Shown: positions 32,537 through 39,413, numbered from the stretch's first letter. The stretch: 39,413 bases of DNA from Paractinoplanes ferrugineus (GCF_016862195.1 NZ_BOMM01000018.1:1-39413), one strand, 5' to 3'. The notes: generated by a model from the letters alone, not told the origin. Numbers and translations are program-made.

Positions 32537-35004
32537 TGGATGTGCTCCCGCGCCACCCCCAGCCGCAGTAGCGCCTCGGTCGTGCTGGCCAGCATCAACG
32601 GCGGGCCGGCCAGGTAGGCCTCGTGCCGCGACCACTCGCCGTAGGCCGCGACCGCGTCGGTGACCAGGCCCGACGCGTACGGTCCGGGGTCGCCCTCGGA
32701 GATCACCGGCACCACCGTGGCCCGCTTGGCGCCGCGGGCGATCTCGGCGATGTCCTCGATGTCGTACAGCTCGGCGAGGTCGCGCACCCCCCAGAACAGC
32801 ACCGCCGAGCGCTCGTCGCCGCTGTCCGCGAGCTCCGCCAGGAGCGCCTTGAGCGGCGCCACCCCGGTGTCCCCGGCGATCATCAGCACGTCCCGGCCGG
32901 GCGCGGCCGGCAGCGTCATCAGCCCCTCGGGCCGGCTCAGCCGCAATCGGTCACCCTCGCGCGTCTGGTAGACCAGGGTGCCGCTGACCCCGTTGCGGGT
33001 CTTGGCCCGCACGTGCAGCTCGACCAGGTCGTTGCGCCGTGGCGCCCCGGCCAGCGAGTAGGGCCGCCAGATGCCGGGCAGCGCCGGGACCTCGACGCGG
33101 GCGTACTGCCCGGGGCGGAACGGGAGAGGCAGGTGCGGGCGCACCCGGATGACGGCCAGGTCGGGGCGACGCAACTCGTGCGAAACCACAACGGCCGTCC
33201 AGCTGGTCTGGTCATAGGAGGCTGTCGCCACGCCGTGCCGGATCCATTCGTAGAGATGCTGCCAGGTCGAGCGCCAGGCTACGTCGAATTCCTGGCGCCA
33301 GTCACCCGGGGCCATCCCCGCCCGCATCGCCTCGGCCAGCGCGGCCCCCACCACCTGCAGCCGGCTGAGGTCCACCCCCGCCCCGGCCAGCACTTTCCCG
33401 AGCGCCGCACAGCCGTTCACCAGCAGCGGCGGCTGATCGAGGTGATGCACCAGCCAGACCAGCCCGACGCCGAGCCGGTCCGCCTGCGCCCCCGCGTCCC
33501 CCGGCAGCACCGCCAGCAGCGACGGATGCGCCCGGTAGAGCGCCTCGCGCAGCCGGTCGGCCACGTCCCCGGCCCCACCGGCGAACGTCAGACTGGTGCC
33601 GAGCAGCCGCTGCGTCTGCCGCAGCAGCGCGTCGTCGGCCGGATCCATCCCGTCCACCGACGGCAGCCGCCCCGACGTGGCCACCATCGGCGGCGTCAGC
33701 CCCTCGAACCGCGGAACCCGGTGCCGTACGCCGTGCTCCTGCTCCCCCGCCAGCACCCGCCGAGCCAGCTGATCCGACGGCCGTACCTCCGCCCCCGCCC
33801 GCCGCTCCGCCCCCGCCCGCCGGTCCAGCCCCCGCCCCGCCCGCCGGTCCTGCCCCGCCCCCTGTTCCCGGCCCGCCCGCTGCTCCTGGCCCGCCCGCTG
33901 CTCCTGGCCCGCCCGCTGCTCCTGGCCCGCCTGTCCGGGGCCCAGGCCGGCGAAGCGCCCCGTCAGCCCGGCTCCCAGCGGCCCGGCACCCGCAGGCTCG
34001 TCACCCCCGGGCCCATCACCCAGCGGCCCGTCACCCAGCGGCCCGTCACCCAGCGGCCCGTCACCCAGTGCCCCGTCGTCCCTTGGCCGGTCACCCGGCG
34101 GCACCGCGCCCGGCGGGGCCGGCTCGGCGTCGTCCGCGGCCTTGCGCAGCGCGTCGATCGGCGGCAGTCCCTGCGGTCGCAGGAGCGGCCCACGCTCGAC
34201 GTAGCCCTCCGCCTTCGGCTTCGCCGGCGGCGTCAGCCTGATCGGCGGAACCACCCGCGGCGCTCCCCGCTCGTCCCCGCCCGCCCCGGACCGGTCACCC
34301 GCTCGCGCTTCCCCCGCAACCCCCCCGGCCGCCCCGGCCACCGGGTTCGCGCCGGCCCCGCCGACCGCGGAGGTGCCGCCGTCGGTCCCGGCCCCGCCCG
34401 GGACCGGCCGCTTTTTGCCCGACAGGTCCGACTTGTCGCCCTTGGCGGGACGGCTACGGCCGAAGAAGTCGGCTGCGGAAGCCAGCAGCTCGGCGTCGTC
34501 GGTCGGAGCCGCAGCCGCCGCGTTCGCCGCCGCGACCTCGTCCGCGGCGTGCAGTTCCGCCGCCGTGCGCCCCGCCGCCGTCTGGCCCGCCGCCCGGCCC
34601 GGGGCTTCCTGCTCCCCCGCCGGCCGCTCCCCCGCCGGCCGCTCCGCCGCCTGGTCCGCGACCTGCTGTCCCGGCGCGGTCGGAAGCGGCGCGGACAAAT
34701 GCGGCGGGGTCGGATGCGGCGCGGACGGATGCGGCGGGGGCGGGTGCGGCGAGGGCGGGTGCGGCGAGGGCGGGTGCGGCGCCGCCCAGCCCGGCCGGGG
34801 CAGTTCCGCTCCGGGGAGGTCGGGCCGATGCGGCTCGCCGGGCGGCCCTTCAGCCCGCCGCCGCGCCACCTCGCTCAGCGCGGCGGTCGCGTCGGCCGCG
34901 CCCGCCTCCACGGCGTCCGGGGCGGCCTGGCGCAGCCGGATGGCCCGCAGCAGCGCGAGCAGGTGCGGGTCCGCGCCGGAACCGGATCCGGTTGACACAG
35001 CCAC
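32518..35004 (-). CDS. Globin-like/ferredoxin-reductase fusion with ~450-residue repeat-rich N-terminus
   Basis: An 828-residue protein. Residues ~455-590 align with the globin domain of flavohaemoglobins (ALYRAHPSLLAVLP, the VVGAAL helix). The proximal His expected before GAGV is Leu539 and the B10 Tyr is Arg, so haem binding is doubtful; the E7 Gln seems kept. Residues ~600-828 are an FAD/NAD(P)H reductase: FAD motif RPYS at 647-650, GDRLRLSRPEG, and the nucleotide loop AGDTGVAPLKALL. The first ~450 residues are Ala/Gly/Pro/Gln-rich with DNA-level tandem repeats (PHPSP, LGDGP, AGQEQR types). GTG at 35004 or 34998 is the start; a G-rich run precedes it. It could be a reductase using another electron acceptor, not a NO dioxygenase. 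Confidence 0.82.
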   Translation of the reverse strand: MAVSTGSGSGADPHLLALLRAIRLRQAAPDAVEAGAADATAALSEVARRRAEGPPGEPHRPDLPGAELPRPGWAAPHPPSPHPPSPHPPPPHPSAPHPTPPHLSAPLPTAPGQQVADQAAERPAGERPAGEQEAPGRAAGQTAAGRTAAELHAADEVAAANAAAAAPTDDAELLASAADFFGRSRPAKGDKSDLSGKKRPVPGGAGTDGGTSAVGGAGANPVAGAAGGVAGEARAGDRSGAGGDERGAPRVVPPIRLTPPAKPKAEGYVERGPLLRPQGLPPIDALRKAADDAEPAPPGAVPPGDRPRDDGALGDGPLGDGPLGDGPLGDGPGGDEPAGAGPLGAGLTGRFAGLGPGQAGQEQRAGQEQRAGQEQRAGREQGAGQDRRAGRGLDRRAGAERRAGAEVRPSDQLARRVLAGEQEHGVRHRVPRFEGLTPPMVATSGRLPSVDGMDPADDALLRQTQRLLGTSLTFAGGAGDVADRLREALYRAHPSLLAVLPGDAGAQADRLGVGLVWLVHHLDQPPLLVNGCAALGKVLAGAGVDLSRLQVVGAALAEAMRAGMAPGDWRQEFDVAWRSTWQHLYEWIRHGVATASYDQTSWTAVVVSHELRRPDLAVIRVRPHLPLPFRPGQYARVEVPALPGIWRPYSLAGAPRRNDLVELHVRAKTRNGVSGTLVYQTREGDRLRLSRPEGLMTLPAAPGRDVLMIAGDTGVAPLKALLAELADSGDERSAVLFWGVRDLAELYDIEDIAEIARGAKRATVVPVISEGDPGPYASGLVTDAVAAYGEWSRHEAYLAGPPLMLASTTEALLRLGVAREHIHHDAPE
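33871..33924 (-). repeat. Three exact 18-bp repeats coding a QEQRAG-type hexapeptide
   Basis: gcccgcccgctgctcctg occurs three times without a change. On the minus strand it codes AGQEQR repeats in the low-complexity region of the globin/reductase protein. A related degenerate unit lies on each side. Confidence 0.92.
34009..34080 (-). repeat. 15-bp repeats coding LGDGP
   Basis: cagcggcccgtcacc is repeated exactly three times (34021-34065), with a degenerate copy on each side. It codes LGDGP pentapeptides, about residues 310-329 of the globin/reductase protein. Confidence 0.92.
34691..34780 (-). repeat. Six 15-bp repeats coding Pro/His pentapeptides
   Basis: Six units ending in gatgcggc or ggtgcggc run without gaps from 34691 to 34780. 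On the minus strand they code PHPSP-like and APHP-like pentapeptides (PHPPSPHPPSPHPP). The two at 34751-34780 are identical. Confidence 0.9.
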
Positions 35005-35072
35005 ACCCCCCGCCCGAACGGAACCAGTTCCCCCCAGACTCCCAGTTCAGGCGGGCGTTCCGGACGAAGTCG

Positions 35073-35963
35073 TCAGGATCGGGCGCGACCGAGCGCTTCC
35101 AGGGCGGCGCGGGCCTGGCCCTCCGGGTCGTCGCCGAGCGGGCGCAGGACCACGGTCGACGCGCCGGCCGCCCGCAGTGCCTCGACCTTGGCCGGGATGC
35201 CGGCGGCCGGGCCGATCACGGTGAACAGCGCCGCCGGTGCCACCCCGAGCCAGGCCGCCTGGCCGGTGACCATGTCGCGGGTGGCCTCGGCGGCGCTCAC
35301 CGGGTCGTCCGACACGTGCAGGTAGGCGAAGACGATCAGTTCGTGGGCCGGCCGGTCGCCGGCCCGCCGGCCGTTGCCGATGTGCTCGAGGGCCGCGGTG
35401 ATCTCGGCCGGTCCGGCTCCCTCGGCGAGGATCGTCCCGTCGGCGACGCGCCCGGACAGTTCGAGTGACCTGGGCTTCACCACGCCGGCCACGATCGGCG
35501 GCACCTCGCGGGCGGGGTGCACGAGCCGCACCCCGTCGACGGTGACCTCCTGGCCGTGCAGCGTCACCTCGTCGCCCGCCATCAGGCCGCGGAGGACGGC
35601 TATCGACTCCTCGAGCAGGGCGAGCTTGCGGGGGCGGTCGGCGCCGACCATCCGCATCAGCCCGGCCGCCCCGTGGCCGACGCCGGCGACGAGCCGGCCG
35701 GGGTGCACGCGGGCCAGGTTCGCCACCTCCATCGCGAGCAGCGCCGGGTTGCGCAGCGCCACCGGCGCGATCCCGATGCCGACCCGCAGTTCCCGGGTGG
35801 CGGCCAGGGCCAGCGCGGCCGAGCTGATCGATCCGGTCCAGCCGATGTCCTCGATCACCCACAGGTCGTCGGCGCCCATCGCCTCGAGGGCGGCGGCGCA
35901 GCCGGGCAGCTCCTCGGGAGCCCGGTCGCGCTCGAACATGAATCCGACCCGAAAATCGATCAT
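35073..35963 (-). CDS. Luciferase-like (LLM) flavin/F420-dependent oxidoreductase
   Basis: A 296-residue TIM-barrel protein of the bacterial-luciferase superfamily. Typical segments are GIGIAPVALRNPALLAMEVANLARVHPGRLVAGVGHG, then MRMVGADRPRKLALLEESIAVLR and PPIVAGVVKPRSLELSGRVADG. In actinomycetes such proteins mostly use F420 or FMNH2; substrate unknown. The ATG at 35963 has TAGGGT 6 nt upstream, which could be a leaderless -10 or, through AGGG, a ribosome-binding site. It is divergent from the SUKH-like gene. Confidence 0.88.
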   Translation of the reverse strand: MIDFRVGFMFERDRAPEELPGCAAALEAMGADDLWVIEDIGWTGSISSAALALAATRELRVGIGIAPVALRNPALLAMEVANLARVHPGRLVAGVGHGAAGLMRMVGADRPRKLALLEESIAVLRGLMAGDEVTLHGQEVTVDGVRLVHPAREVPPIVAGVVKPRSLELSGRVADGTILAEGAGPAEITAALEHIGNGRRAGDRPAHELIVFAYLHVSDDPVSAAEATRDMVTGQAAWLGVAPAALFTVIGPAAGIPAKVEALRAAGASTVVLRPLGDDPEGQARAALEALGRARS

Positions 35964-35969
35964 GAAGTC

Positions 35970-35975
35970 ACCCTA
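35970..35975 (-). promoter_or_regulatory. Candidate -10 box (TAGGGT) of the LLM oxidoreductase gene
   Basis: TAGGGT ends 6 nt before the ATG. AGGG within it could instead serve as a ribosome-binding site. Confidence 0.35.
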
Positions 35976-36015
35976 GCGACGATCGCGCGGGGCGGGCGGC
36001 GGGCGGGCGGCTGAC

Positions 36016-36021
36016 TATGAT
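36016..36021 (+). promoter_or_regulatory. Candidate -10 box (TATGAT) of the SUKH-like gene
   Basis: TATGAT is near the -10 consensus and ends 6 nt before the GTG start; there is no Shine-Dalgarno sequence, so the transcript is probably leaderless. Confidence 0.5.
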
Positions 36022-36027
36022 CCGCCG

Positions 36028-36606
36028 GTGACACTCACCGTGGACGATCTCAACGGCTACGTCGAGCGCGGCCTCGACGCCGATCTGGCCCGTCTCCTGC
36101 CCGACCGGCCCTTCATCACCGACGTCGACCTCGCCGAGGTCCGCCCGATCGAGCCGTTCCTCGAGCGCCTGCCCCCGGCGGCGGCCGCGTCCCTGGCCGC
36201 GTTCGACCGCAAGATCGGCGACGGCACGCTGCGGGAGTTCCTGGACATCGCCGACTGGTCCTACGGTTTCGACTTCGCCGCCAACGAGTGCGGCATCCTC
36301 GACTCCGACTACGAGACCGAGGTGCCCGAGGAGGACCTCTACTCGATCGGTGCGGACGGCGGCGGCAACCTCTACGTGATGCTGGTGAGCGGTCAGATCG
36401 CGGTGTGGTTCCACGAGGAGGAGGTGCTCGAGGAACACACCCGCTGGGACAACCTGGACGTGTTCCTGTGGAGCTACGTCCGCTACGAGGCGGTGCGCGA
36501 GGGCACCCTCACGGTCGCCGACATCGAGGCCGACTTCGTGTCCCTGGGCCAGCCCGGCGCGTTGGAGCCGGAGCTGGGCCTGCTGACCTACCTCCGCAAG
36601 CGATGA
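36028..36606 (+). CDS. SMI1/KNR4 (SUKH)-like protein
   Basis: A 192-residue acidic protein. The C-terminal half resembles the SUKH fold (YSIGADGGGNLYVML, then GQIAVWFHEEEV and FLWSYV). SUKH proteins are often immunity proteins against toxins but also occur as stand-alone proteins of unknown function. No toxin gene is adjacent here, so an immunity role is not supported. The GTG start at 36028 lacks a ribosome-binding site, and TATGAT lies 6 nt upstream. A 51-bp gap leads to the GNAT gene, which may be on the same transcript. Confidence 0.65.
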   Translation: MTLTVDDLNGYVERGLDADLARLLPDRPFITDVDLAEVRPIEPFLERLPPAAAASLAAFDRKIGDGTLREFLDIADWSYGFDFAANECGILDSDYETEVPEEDLYSIGADGGGNLYVMLVSGQIAVWFHEEEVLEEHTRWDNLDVFLWSYVRYEAVREGTLTVADIEADFVSLGQPGALEPELGLLTYLRKR

Positions 36607-36657
36607 CGCGCAGCGCCGCGGCCGTCCGTCCGTTCTCTTCCGCACCGAGGTGATCGC

Positions 36658-37419
36658 GTGAACGTGGATGCACGCATCCAGCAGTCCGTTGTCGACAATC
36701 TCTCGAACCGCCCGCTCCCGATCCTGACCGGGCCGTTCGTCATCGGTTACGACCCGGGCACCGAGAGTCCCGGAATCAACTACGCGACGCCGCTGCGCGC
36801 CGCCCGGATCACCGCCACCGACGTGGCCAAGCTGATCGAGGAGTTCCGCGCCGTCTCCCGCCGGCCAAGGCTCGAGTACGTCGTGAGCGCCGCCCCCGGT
36901 CTGGAGGAACTGCTGCTCGCCGCCGGTTTCACGGTGGAGGAACGGCACGAGTACCTGACGTGCGAACCGGGCTCGCTCGTGGTCCCGCCGACACCGGCGG
37001 GCATCACCCTGACCGAGCCGGCCACGCCCGCGGAGCTGGCCGCCATGATCGACGCCCAGAACCGGGCGTTCGGCGGCGACCAGGAGCCGTCCGAGGCCGA
37101 CATCGCCCGCATCGGCCGCCTCCGGAGCCAGGGCGGGGTGGCCGTGATGGCGCTGACCGAGTCGTCGGGGTGCGCCGGTGGCGGCCTGGCCGTCCCGCCG
37201 AGCGAAGGCGTGAGCGAGGTGGCCGGCATCGCGGTCCGTCCCGAGTTCCGCCGCCGGGGCCTGGCCGGGGCGATCACCGCCGGGGTCACCGAGCGGCTGT
37301 TCACGGCCGGCGCCGACCTCGCCTGGCTGGAGGCGGCGGGCGCCGGCTCGTGGCGGGTCTACGAGCGGATCGGCTACCGCCCCGCCGGCAAGCGCCTCTA
37401 CCTGGTCCGGCCGCAGTGA
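36658..37419 (+). CDS. GNAT-family N-acetyltransferase
   Basis: A 253-residue protein whose C-terminal ~135 residues form a GNAT domain. Motif A, which binds the acetyl-CoA pyrophosphate, is EVAGIAVRPEFRRRGLAGAI, and the C-terminal strand is SWRVYERIGYRPAGKRLYLV. The N-terminal ~110 residues (SRRPRLEYVVSAAPGLEELLLAAGF) look like a degenerate GNAT half, as in tandem-GNAT proteins. Acceptor unknown. GTG at 36658 follows GAGG at 8 nt. Confidence 0.88.
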   Translation: MNVDARIQQSVVDNLSNRPLPILTGPFVIGYDPGTESPGINYATPLRAARITATDVAKLIEEFRAVSRRPRLEYVVSAAPGLEELLLAAGFTVEERHEYLTCEPGSLVVPPTPAGITLTEPATPAELAAMIDAQNRAFGGDQEPSEADIARIGRLRSQGGVAVMALTESSGCAGGGLAVPPSEGVSEVAGIAVRPEFRRRGLAGAITAGVTERLFTAGADLAWLEAAGAGSWRVYERIGYRPAGKRLYLVRPQ

Positions 37420-37438
37420 CCGCGCGCGCCGTCCGCCC

Positions 37439-37478
37439 GGACGGGGACACTCGGACGGGACACTCGGACGGGACACTC
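37439..37478. repeat. Three direct repeats of ggacgggacactc
   Basis: Three copies of 13 bp (the first with one extra G) lie head to tail at 37439, 37453 and 37466 in the gap between the GNAT gene and the 67-residue gene, about 35 bp upstream of the latter's -10 box. Regular helical spacing of 13 bp is not ideal for cooperative binding, but the position suits an activator. Confidence 0.8.
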
Positions 37479-37513
37479 GGGCGGACCGGAACACGGGCGC
37501 CGACGCGGTCGGC

Positions 37514-37519
37514 CATACT
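37514..37519 (+). promoter_or_regulatory. Candidate -10 box (CATACT) of the 67-residue gene
   Basis: CATACT ends 7 nt before the ATG at 37527 with no Shine-Dalgarno sequence between, which fits a leaderless start. Confidence 0.4.
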
Positions 37520-37526
37520 GGGCCCT

Positions 37527-37730
37527 ATGTCCGAGCCTGAAGTTGAGCAATCCGGTGACGAAGAGCAGCAGCCCGAGGAGTTCCTGAACCGGGCCGCACG
37601 GCGGGCCGCCAAGAGCAAGAAAGCCGGCGGGGGTGCCGAATCCGGCGTCTCGCAGCCCGGTTCCCAGCCGCACGGCCGGGGCACCGTCGCCACCCGGCGG
37701 CAGCAATTCGGGAACCGGCGCACCGGCTGA
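37527..37730 (+). CDS. Small hydrophilic hypothetical protein
   Basis: A 67-residue protein with an acidic first third (SEPEVEQSGDEEQQPEEF), then a basic helix FLNRAARRAAKSKK, a Gly/Ser/Gln linker, and a basic end ATRRQQFGNRRTG. No membrane segment and probably mostly disordered. I recall similar small proteins next to SpoU-type methyltransferase genes in related actinomycetes but cannot name a family. It lies 12 bp before the RNA methyltransferase gene. RNA or ribosome binding is possible from the charge pattern, but this is speculation. Confidence 0.7.
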   Translation: MSEPEVEQSGDEEQQPEEFLNRAARRAAKSKKAGGGAESGVSQPGSQPHGRGTVATRRQQFGNRRTG

Positions 37731-37736
37731 CAGAAT
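37731..37736 (+). promoter_or_regulatory. Candidate -10 box (CAGAAT) of the RNA methyltransferase gene
   Basis: CAGAAT ends 6 nt before the GTG at 37743, overlapping the end of the previous gene's stop region; no Shine-Dalgarno sequence is seen. Confidence 0.35.
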
Positions 37737-37742
37737 GGTCCG

Positions 37743-38540
37743 GTGCGGGTAACTCAGGTGGTCAGCGCGGACGATCCGCGCATCGGGGATTATCGGGCGC
37801 TGACCGACCTGGAGTTGCGCACCCGGTGGGAGCCGCCCAACGGGCTGTTCATCGCCGAGGGTGAGCTCGTCATCCGGCGGGCCCTGCGCGCCGGATACGG
37901 TCTTCGCTCGATCCTGGTGGACGAGAAACGGGTCGATCAGTTCGCCGATCTGCCCGACGAGGCCACCGTCTACGCGGGCGCCCCGGATGTGCTGGAAGCC
38001 ATCACCGGCTTTCACGTCCATCGCGGGGTGCTCGCCTCTTTTCAGCGGCGGGCGCTTCCCTCGATCGAGGAATTGCTGGTGCCGGCCCGGCGGCTGGTCG
38101 TGCTGGAGGGCCTGAATACGCACACCAATCTGGGTGCGCTGTTCCGCAGTGCGGCGGCGCTCGGGATCGACGCGATCGTGCTGTCGCCCAACTGCGCCGA
38201 TCCGCTCTATCGGCGGGCCGTGCGAGTCAGCATGGGCGAGGTGTTCGCGATTCCGTACGCGAAGGCCGACGCCTGGCCGCAGGCCCTGAAGGTGGTGCGG
38301 GACGCGGGGTTCCGGCTGCTCGCGCTCACCCCGGGGGCCGACTCGGTGGCGTTGTCCGAGCTCAGCCCGGCCGACCGGGAACGACCGGCGCTGATGTTCG
38401 GCGCCGAGGGTCCGGGGCTGACCGGGGCGGCGCTGGCCGCGAGCGACGTGCGGGTGTCCATTCCAATGGCCAACGGGGTCGACTCGCTGAACGTGGCCAC
38501 GGCCGCCGCGATCGCATTCTGGGAACTCGCCCGACAATAA
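37743..38540 (+). CDS. TrmH/SpoU-family RNA 2'-O-ribose methyltransferase
   Basis: A 265-residue SPOUT-class methyltransferase acting on rRNA or tRNA. An N-terminal substrate-binding domain (~1-100; NGLFIAEGELVIRRAL) precedes the trefoil-knot catalytic domain. Motif 1 is LNTHTNLGALFRSAAALG, motif 2 LMFGAEGPGLT, and motif 3 IPMANGVDSLNVATAAAI. The target nucleoside cannot be read from the sequence. GTG at 37743 seems leaderless. A terminator-like hairpin follows at 38565. Confidence 0.93.
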   Translation: MRVTQVVSADDPRIGDYRALTDLELRTRWEPPNGLFIAEGELVIRRALRAGYGLRSILVDEKRVDQFADLPDEATVYAGAPDVLEAITGFHVHRGVLASFQRRALPSIEELLVPARRLVVLEGLNTHTNLGALFRSAAALGIDAIVLSPNCADPLYRRAVRVSMGEVFAIPYAKADAWPQALKVVRDAGFRLLALTPGADSVALSELSPADRERPALMFGAEGPGLTGAALAASDVRVSIPMANGVDSLNVATAAAIAFWELARQ

Positions 38541-38564
38541 TTCGGAACGTTTCCAGAATTGCTC

Positions 38565-38588
38565 GGCCCGTTCCGATCGGGCCTTCTC
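38565..38588 (+). terminator. Terminator after the RNA methyltransferase gene
   Basis: GGCCCG (38565-38570), a 7-nt loop and CGGGCC (38578-38583), followed by TTCTC. A second pairing, CGGAACG (38543-38549) with CGTTCCG (38569-38575), overlaps it. Confidence 0.65.
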
Positions 38589-38631
38589 AGTTCGCGTCCC
38601 GGTGGATAGTCTGGGACCGGAGACGCGAACT
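38589..38631 (+). promoter_or_regulatory. Inverted repeat around a candidate promoter
   Basis: AGTTCGCGTC (38589-38598) and GACGCGAACT (38622-38631) are perfect complements; CCGGT/ACCGG (38599-38603 with 38616-38620) extends the stem inside. The loop holds TAGTCT (38607-38612), a possible -10 box for the downstream secreted-protein gene. It may be a repressor operator or a hairpin in the RNA leader. Confidence 0.5.
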
Positions 38632-38650
38632 ATGAGCGGATGTGACCACA

Positions 38651-38737
38651 ATGGTCGGTAAAGCCTTGGCCGGTAAACCATTGGCCGGTAACGCGATGGC
38701 CGGTAAGGCATTGGCCGGTGAAGGCGATGGCCGGTAA
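38651..38737 (+). pseudogene. Out-of-frame upstream ORF: repeat-coded N-terminus cut off by one extra base
   Basis: ATG at 38651 opens a 28-codon frame of AGK/AGN pentapeptides that ends at TAA 38735-38737. If the extra G at 38720 is removed, the frame runs through into the CBM2-like protein without a stop, giving an N-terminus of AGKAL-type repeats before the membrane segment. It may be a natural frameshift, a phase-variable site or a sequencing error. No strong ribosome-binding site is seen before the ATG. Confidence 0.5.
38660..38735 (+). repeat. 15-bp tandem repeats ending ttggccggt/atggccggt
   Basis: Four 15-bp units from 38660 to 38719 are followed by a 16-bp unit (38720-38735). A partial unit follows. 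The units share atggccggt or ttggccggt and code an AGKAL-like pentapeptide. The single extra base is in the fifth unit. Confidence 0.9.
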
Positions 38738-39386
38738 GGCGTTTCCGCGCTGGCTGCCGACGGCAGTGGGCATCGCGGTCCTCGCCTTCGGTGCGGTCGC
38801 GGCCGCCCGGCTCGGGCCGGGCGACGACCGGAGCGGCACCCTGCCGCCGCCCGAGCCGGCCTTCACCCTTCCCGGTGTCACCTCCGGACCGCAGATCCCG
38901 GTCAGCCTGCTCCCGAGCACCCCGCCGGTCACCGGCGCCGGGACGGGCGCCGGCACGGGGGCCGCCGGGACGCTGCCGGCCGGCGACATCACCGGGCAGC
39001 CGCCGGCCACCCGGGGCAGACCGCCGGCCGCCGTCACCGCGCCCCGCACCACCGCCGCGCCCCGCACGGTCGCTCCGACCGGGGTCACCGGCACCTACCG
39101 GGTGGTCGAGTCCTATCCGGACTCGTTCATCGGCGAGGTCCTGGTGCGCAACCCCACCGGCAGCGAGCGGTCCTGGCGCGTCACTCTCAGCTATCCCGGC
39201 GAGCTGGTCACCAGCTGGCTGGAGTCGCTCCCCCAGCCCACTCTCGCCCGGCGCGGGAACACGTACACCTGGACGTCCTCCGTACCGCTCGCGGCCAGAT
39301 CCAGCGGCTCGCTGCGGTTCCATTTCAAGCTCTCCGGATCGGCCGGGCCGTCCGGCTGCACCGTCGACGGCTCACCCTGCCGCTGA
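38718..39386 (+). CDS. Membrane-anchored or secreted protein with CBM2-like domain
   Basis: A 222-residue protein. A basic N-terminus (AMAGKAFPRW) and one hydrophobic segment, LPTAVGIAVLAFGAVAAARL, form an uncleaved anchor or signal peptide. A Pro/Thr/Gly/Ala linker (~35-125) follows. The last ~97 residues match the carbohydrate-binding CBM2 fold: YRVVESYPDSFIGEVLVRN, SWRVTLSYPGELVTSWLESL and the end PSGCTVDGSPC, with the two usual cysteines. Binding of cellulose or chitin is likely; no catalytic domain is present. GTG at 38718 has AAGG 9 nt upstream inside the repeat array; ATG 38727 is the alternative. See the upstream frame-broken ORF at 38651. Confidence 0.82.
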   Translation: MKAMAGKAFPRWLPTAVGIAVLAFGAVAAARLGPGDDRSGTLPPPEPAFTLPGVTSGPQIPVSLLPSTPPVTGAGTGAGTGAAGTLPAGDITGQPPATRGRPPAAVTAPRTTAAPRTVAPTGVTGTYRVVESYPDSFIGEVLVRNPTGSERSWRVTLSYPGELVTSWLESLPQPTLARRGNTYTWTSSVPLAARSSGSLRFHFKLSGSAGPSGCTVDGSPCR

Positions 39387-39413
39387 GGACGGGCCGGCCC
39401 GCCGGCGGGCGGG

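Noticed and set aside
32623..34995. 790-codon plus-strand frame opposite the globin/reductase gene
   Set aside because: Arg/Pro-rich shadow. The minus frame carries the FAD and NAD motifs.
36028..36606. Toxin-immunity locus around the SUKH-like gene
   Set aside because: The neighbours are an LLM oxidoreductase and an acetyltransferase. There is no polymorphic toxin, secretion domain or array of immunity genes.
37398..39323. 641-codon minus-strand frame over three plus-strand genes
   Set aside because: It covers the SpoU methyltransferase and CBM2-like genes in reverse; no motif or ribosome-binding site.

Overview
The window is high-GC DNA with dense, compactly packed genes, many GTG starts, gene overlaps of the ATGA type and several starts that look leaderless. 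Together with a MurD2/MurL cell-wall pair, a soluble chemoreceptor, two chito-sugar ABC systems without their own ATPase and an actinobacterial PolA-like polymerase, this suggests a filamentous actinomycete, most likely of the Micromonosporaceae (Actinoplanes or a relative). That placement is inference; there is no rRNA here to confirm it. I see no tRNA, rRNA, CRISPR array, insertion sequence or phage gene.

Left part (1-9430). A minus-strand Hsp70-like ATPase with an elastin-like repeat tail runs off the left edge. Next come an ECF42-type sigma factor coupled to its DGPF/YciI partner, with a matching promoter, and a DesK/DesR-like two-component pair. On the plus strand are a DUF1707 membrane protein, a DUF457 membrane hydrolase whose ribosome-binding site lies in a hairpin, a DoxX protein divergent from an HxlR regulator, and a PolA-like polymerase.

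Middle (9456-21420). An S-adenosylhomocysteine riboswitch precedes metH. A small histidine-rich repeat protein follows, then strong hairpins, two aldo/keto reductases, and a minus-strand operon that pairs a tandem-GAF chemoreceptor with a beta-carbonic anhydrase. A second minus-strand operon holds an ABC exporter (ATPase, permease) with its own histidine kinase and response regulator.

Sugar-uptake block (21423-28930). Seven minus-strand genes lie in a row: an RpiR/MurR-type regulator, a DasABC-like binding protein with two permeases, and an NgcEFG-like binding protein with two permeases. They probably import GlcNAc and chitobiose-type sugars with a shared ATPase encoded elsewhere. A 517-bp gap holding regulatory-looking sequence separates the block from the next genes.

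Right part (29448-39413). murD2 and murL are divergent and encode the alternative L-Glu-adding and epimerising route to D-Glu in peptidoglycan; murL is translationally coupled to a small cupin. Then come a globin/ferredoxin-reductase fusion with a very long repeat-rich N-terminus and no recognisable proximal haem histidine, a luciferase-like oxidoreductase, a SUKH-like protein, a GNAT acetyltransferase, a 67-residue conserved-looking small protein, a SpoU-type RNA methyltransferase, and an anchored CBM2-like secreted protein whose repeat-coded N-terminus is broken by one extra base. A recurring theme is tandem 15- or 18-bp DNA repeats that add penta- or hexapeptide repeats to otherwise ordinary proteins.
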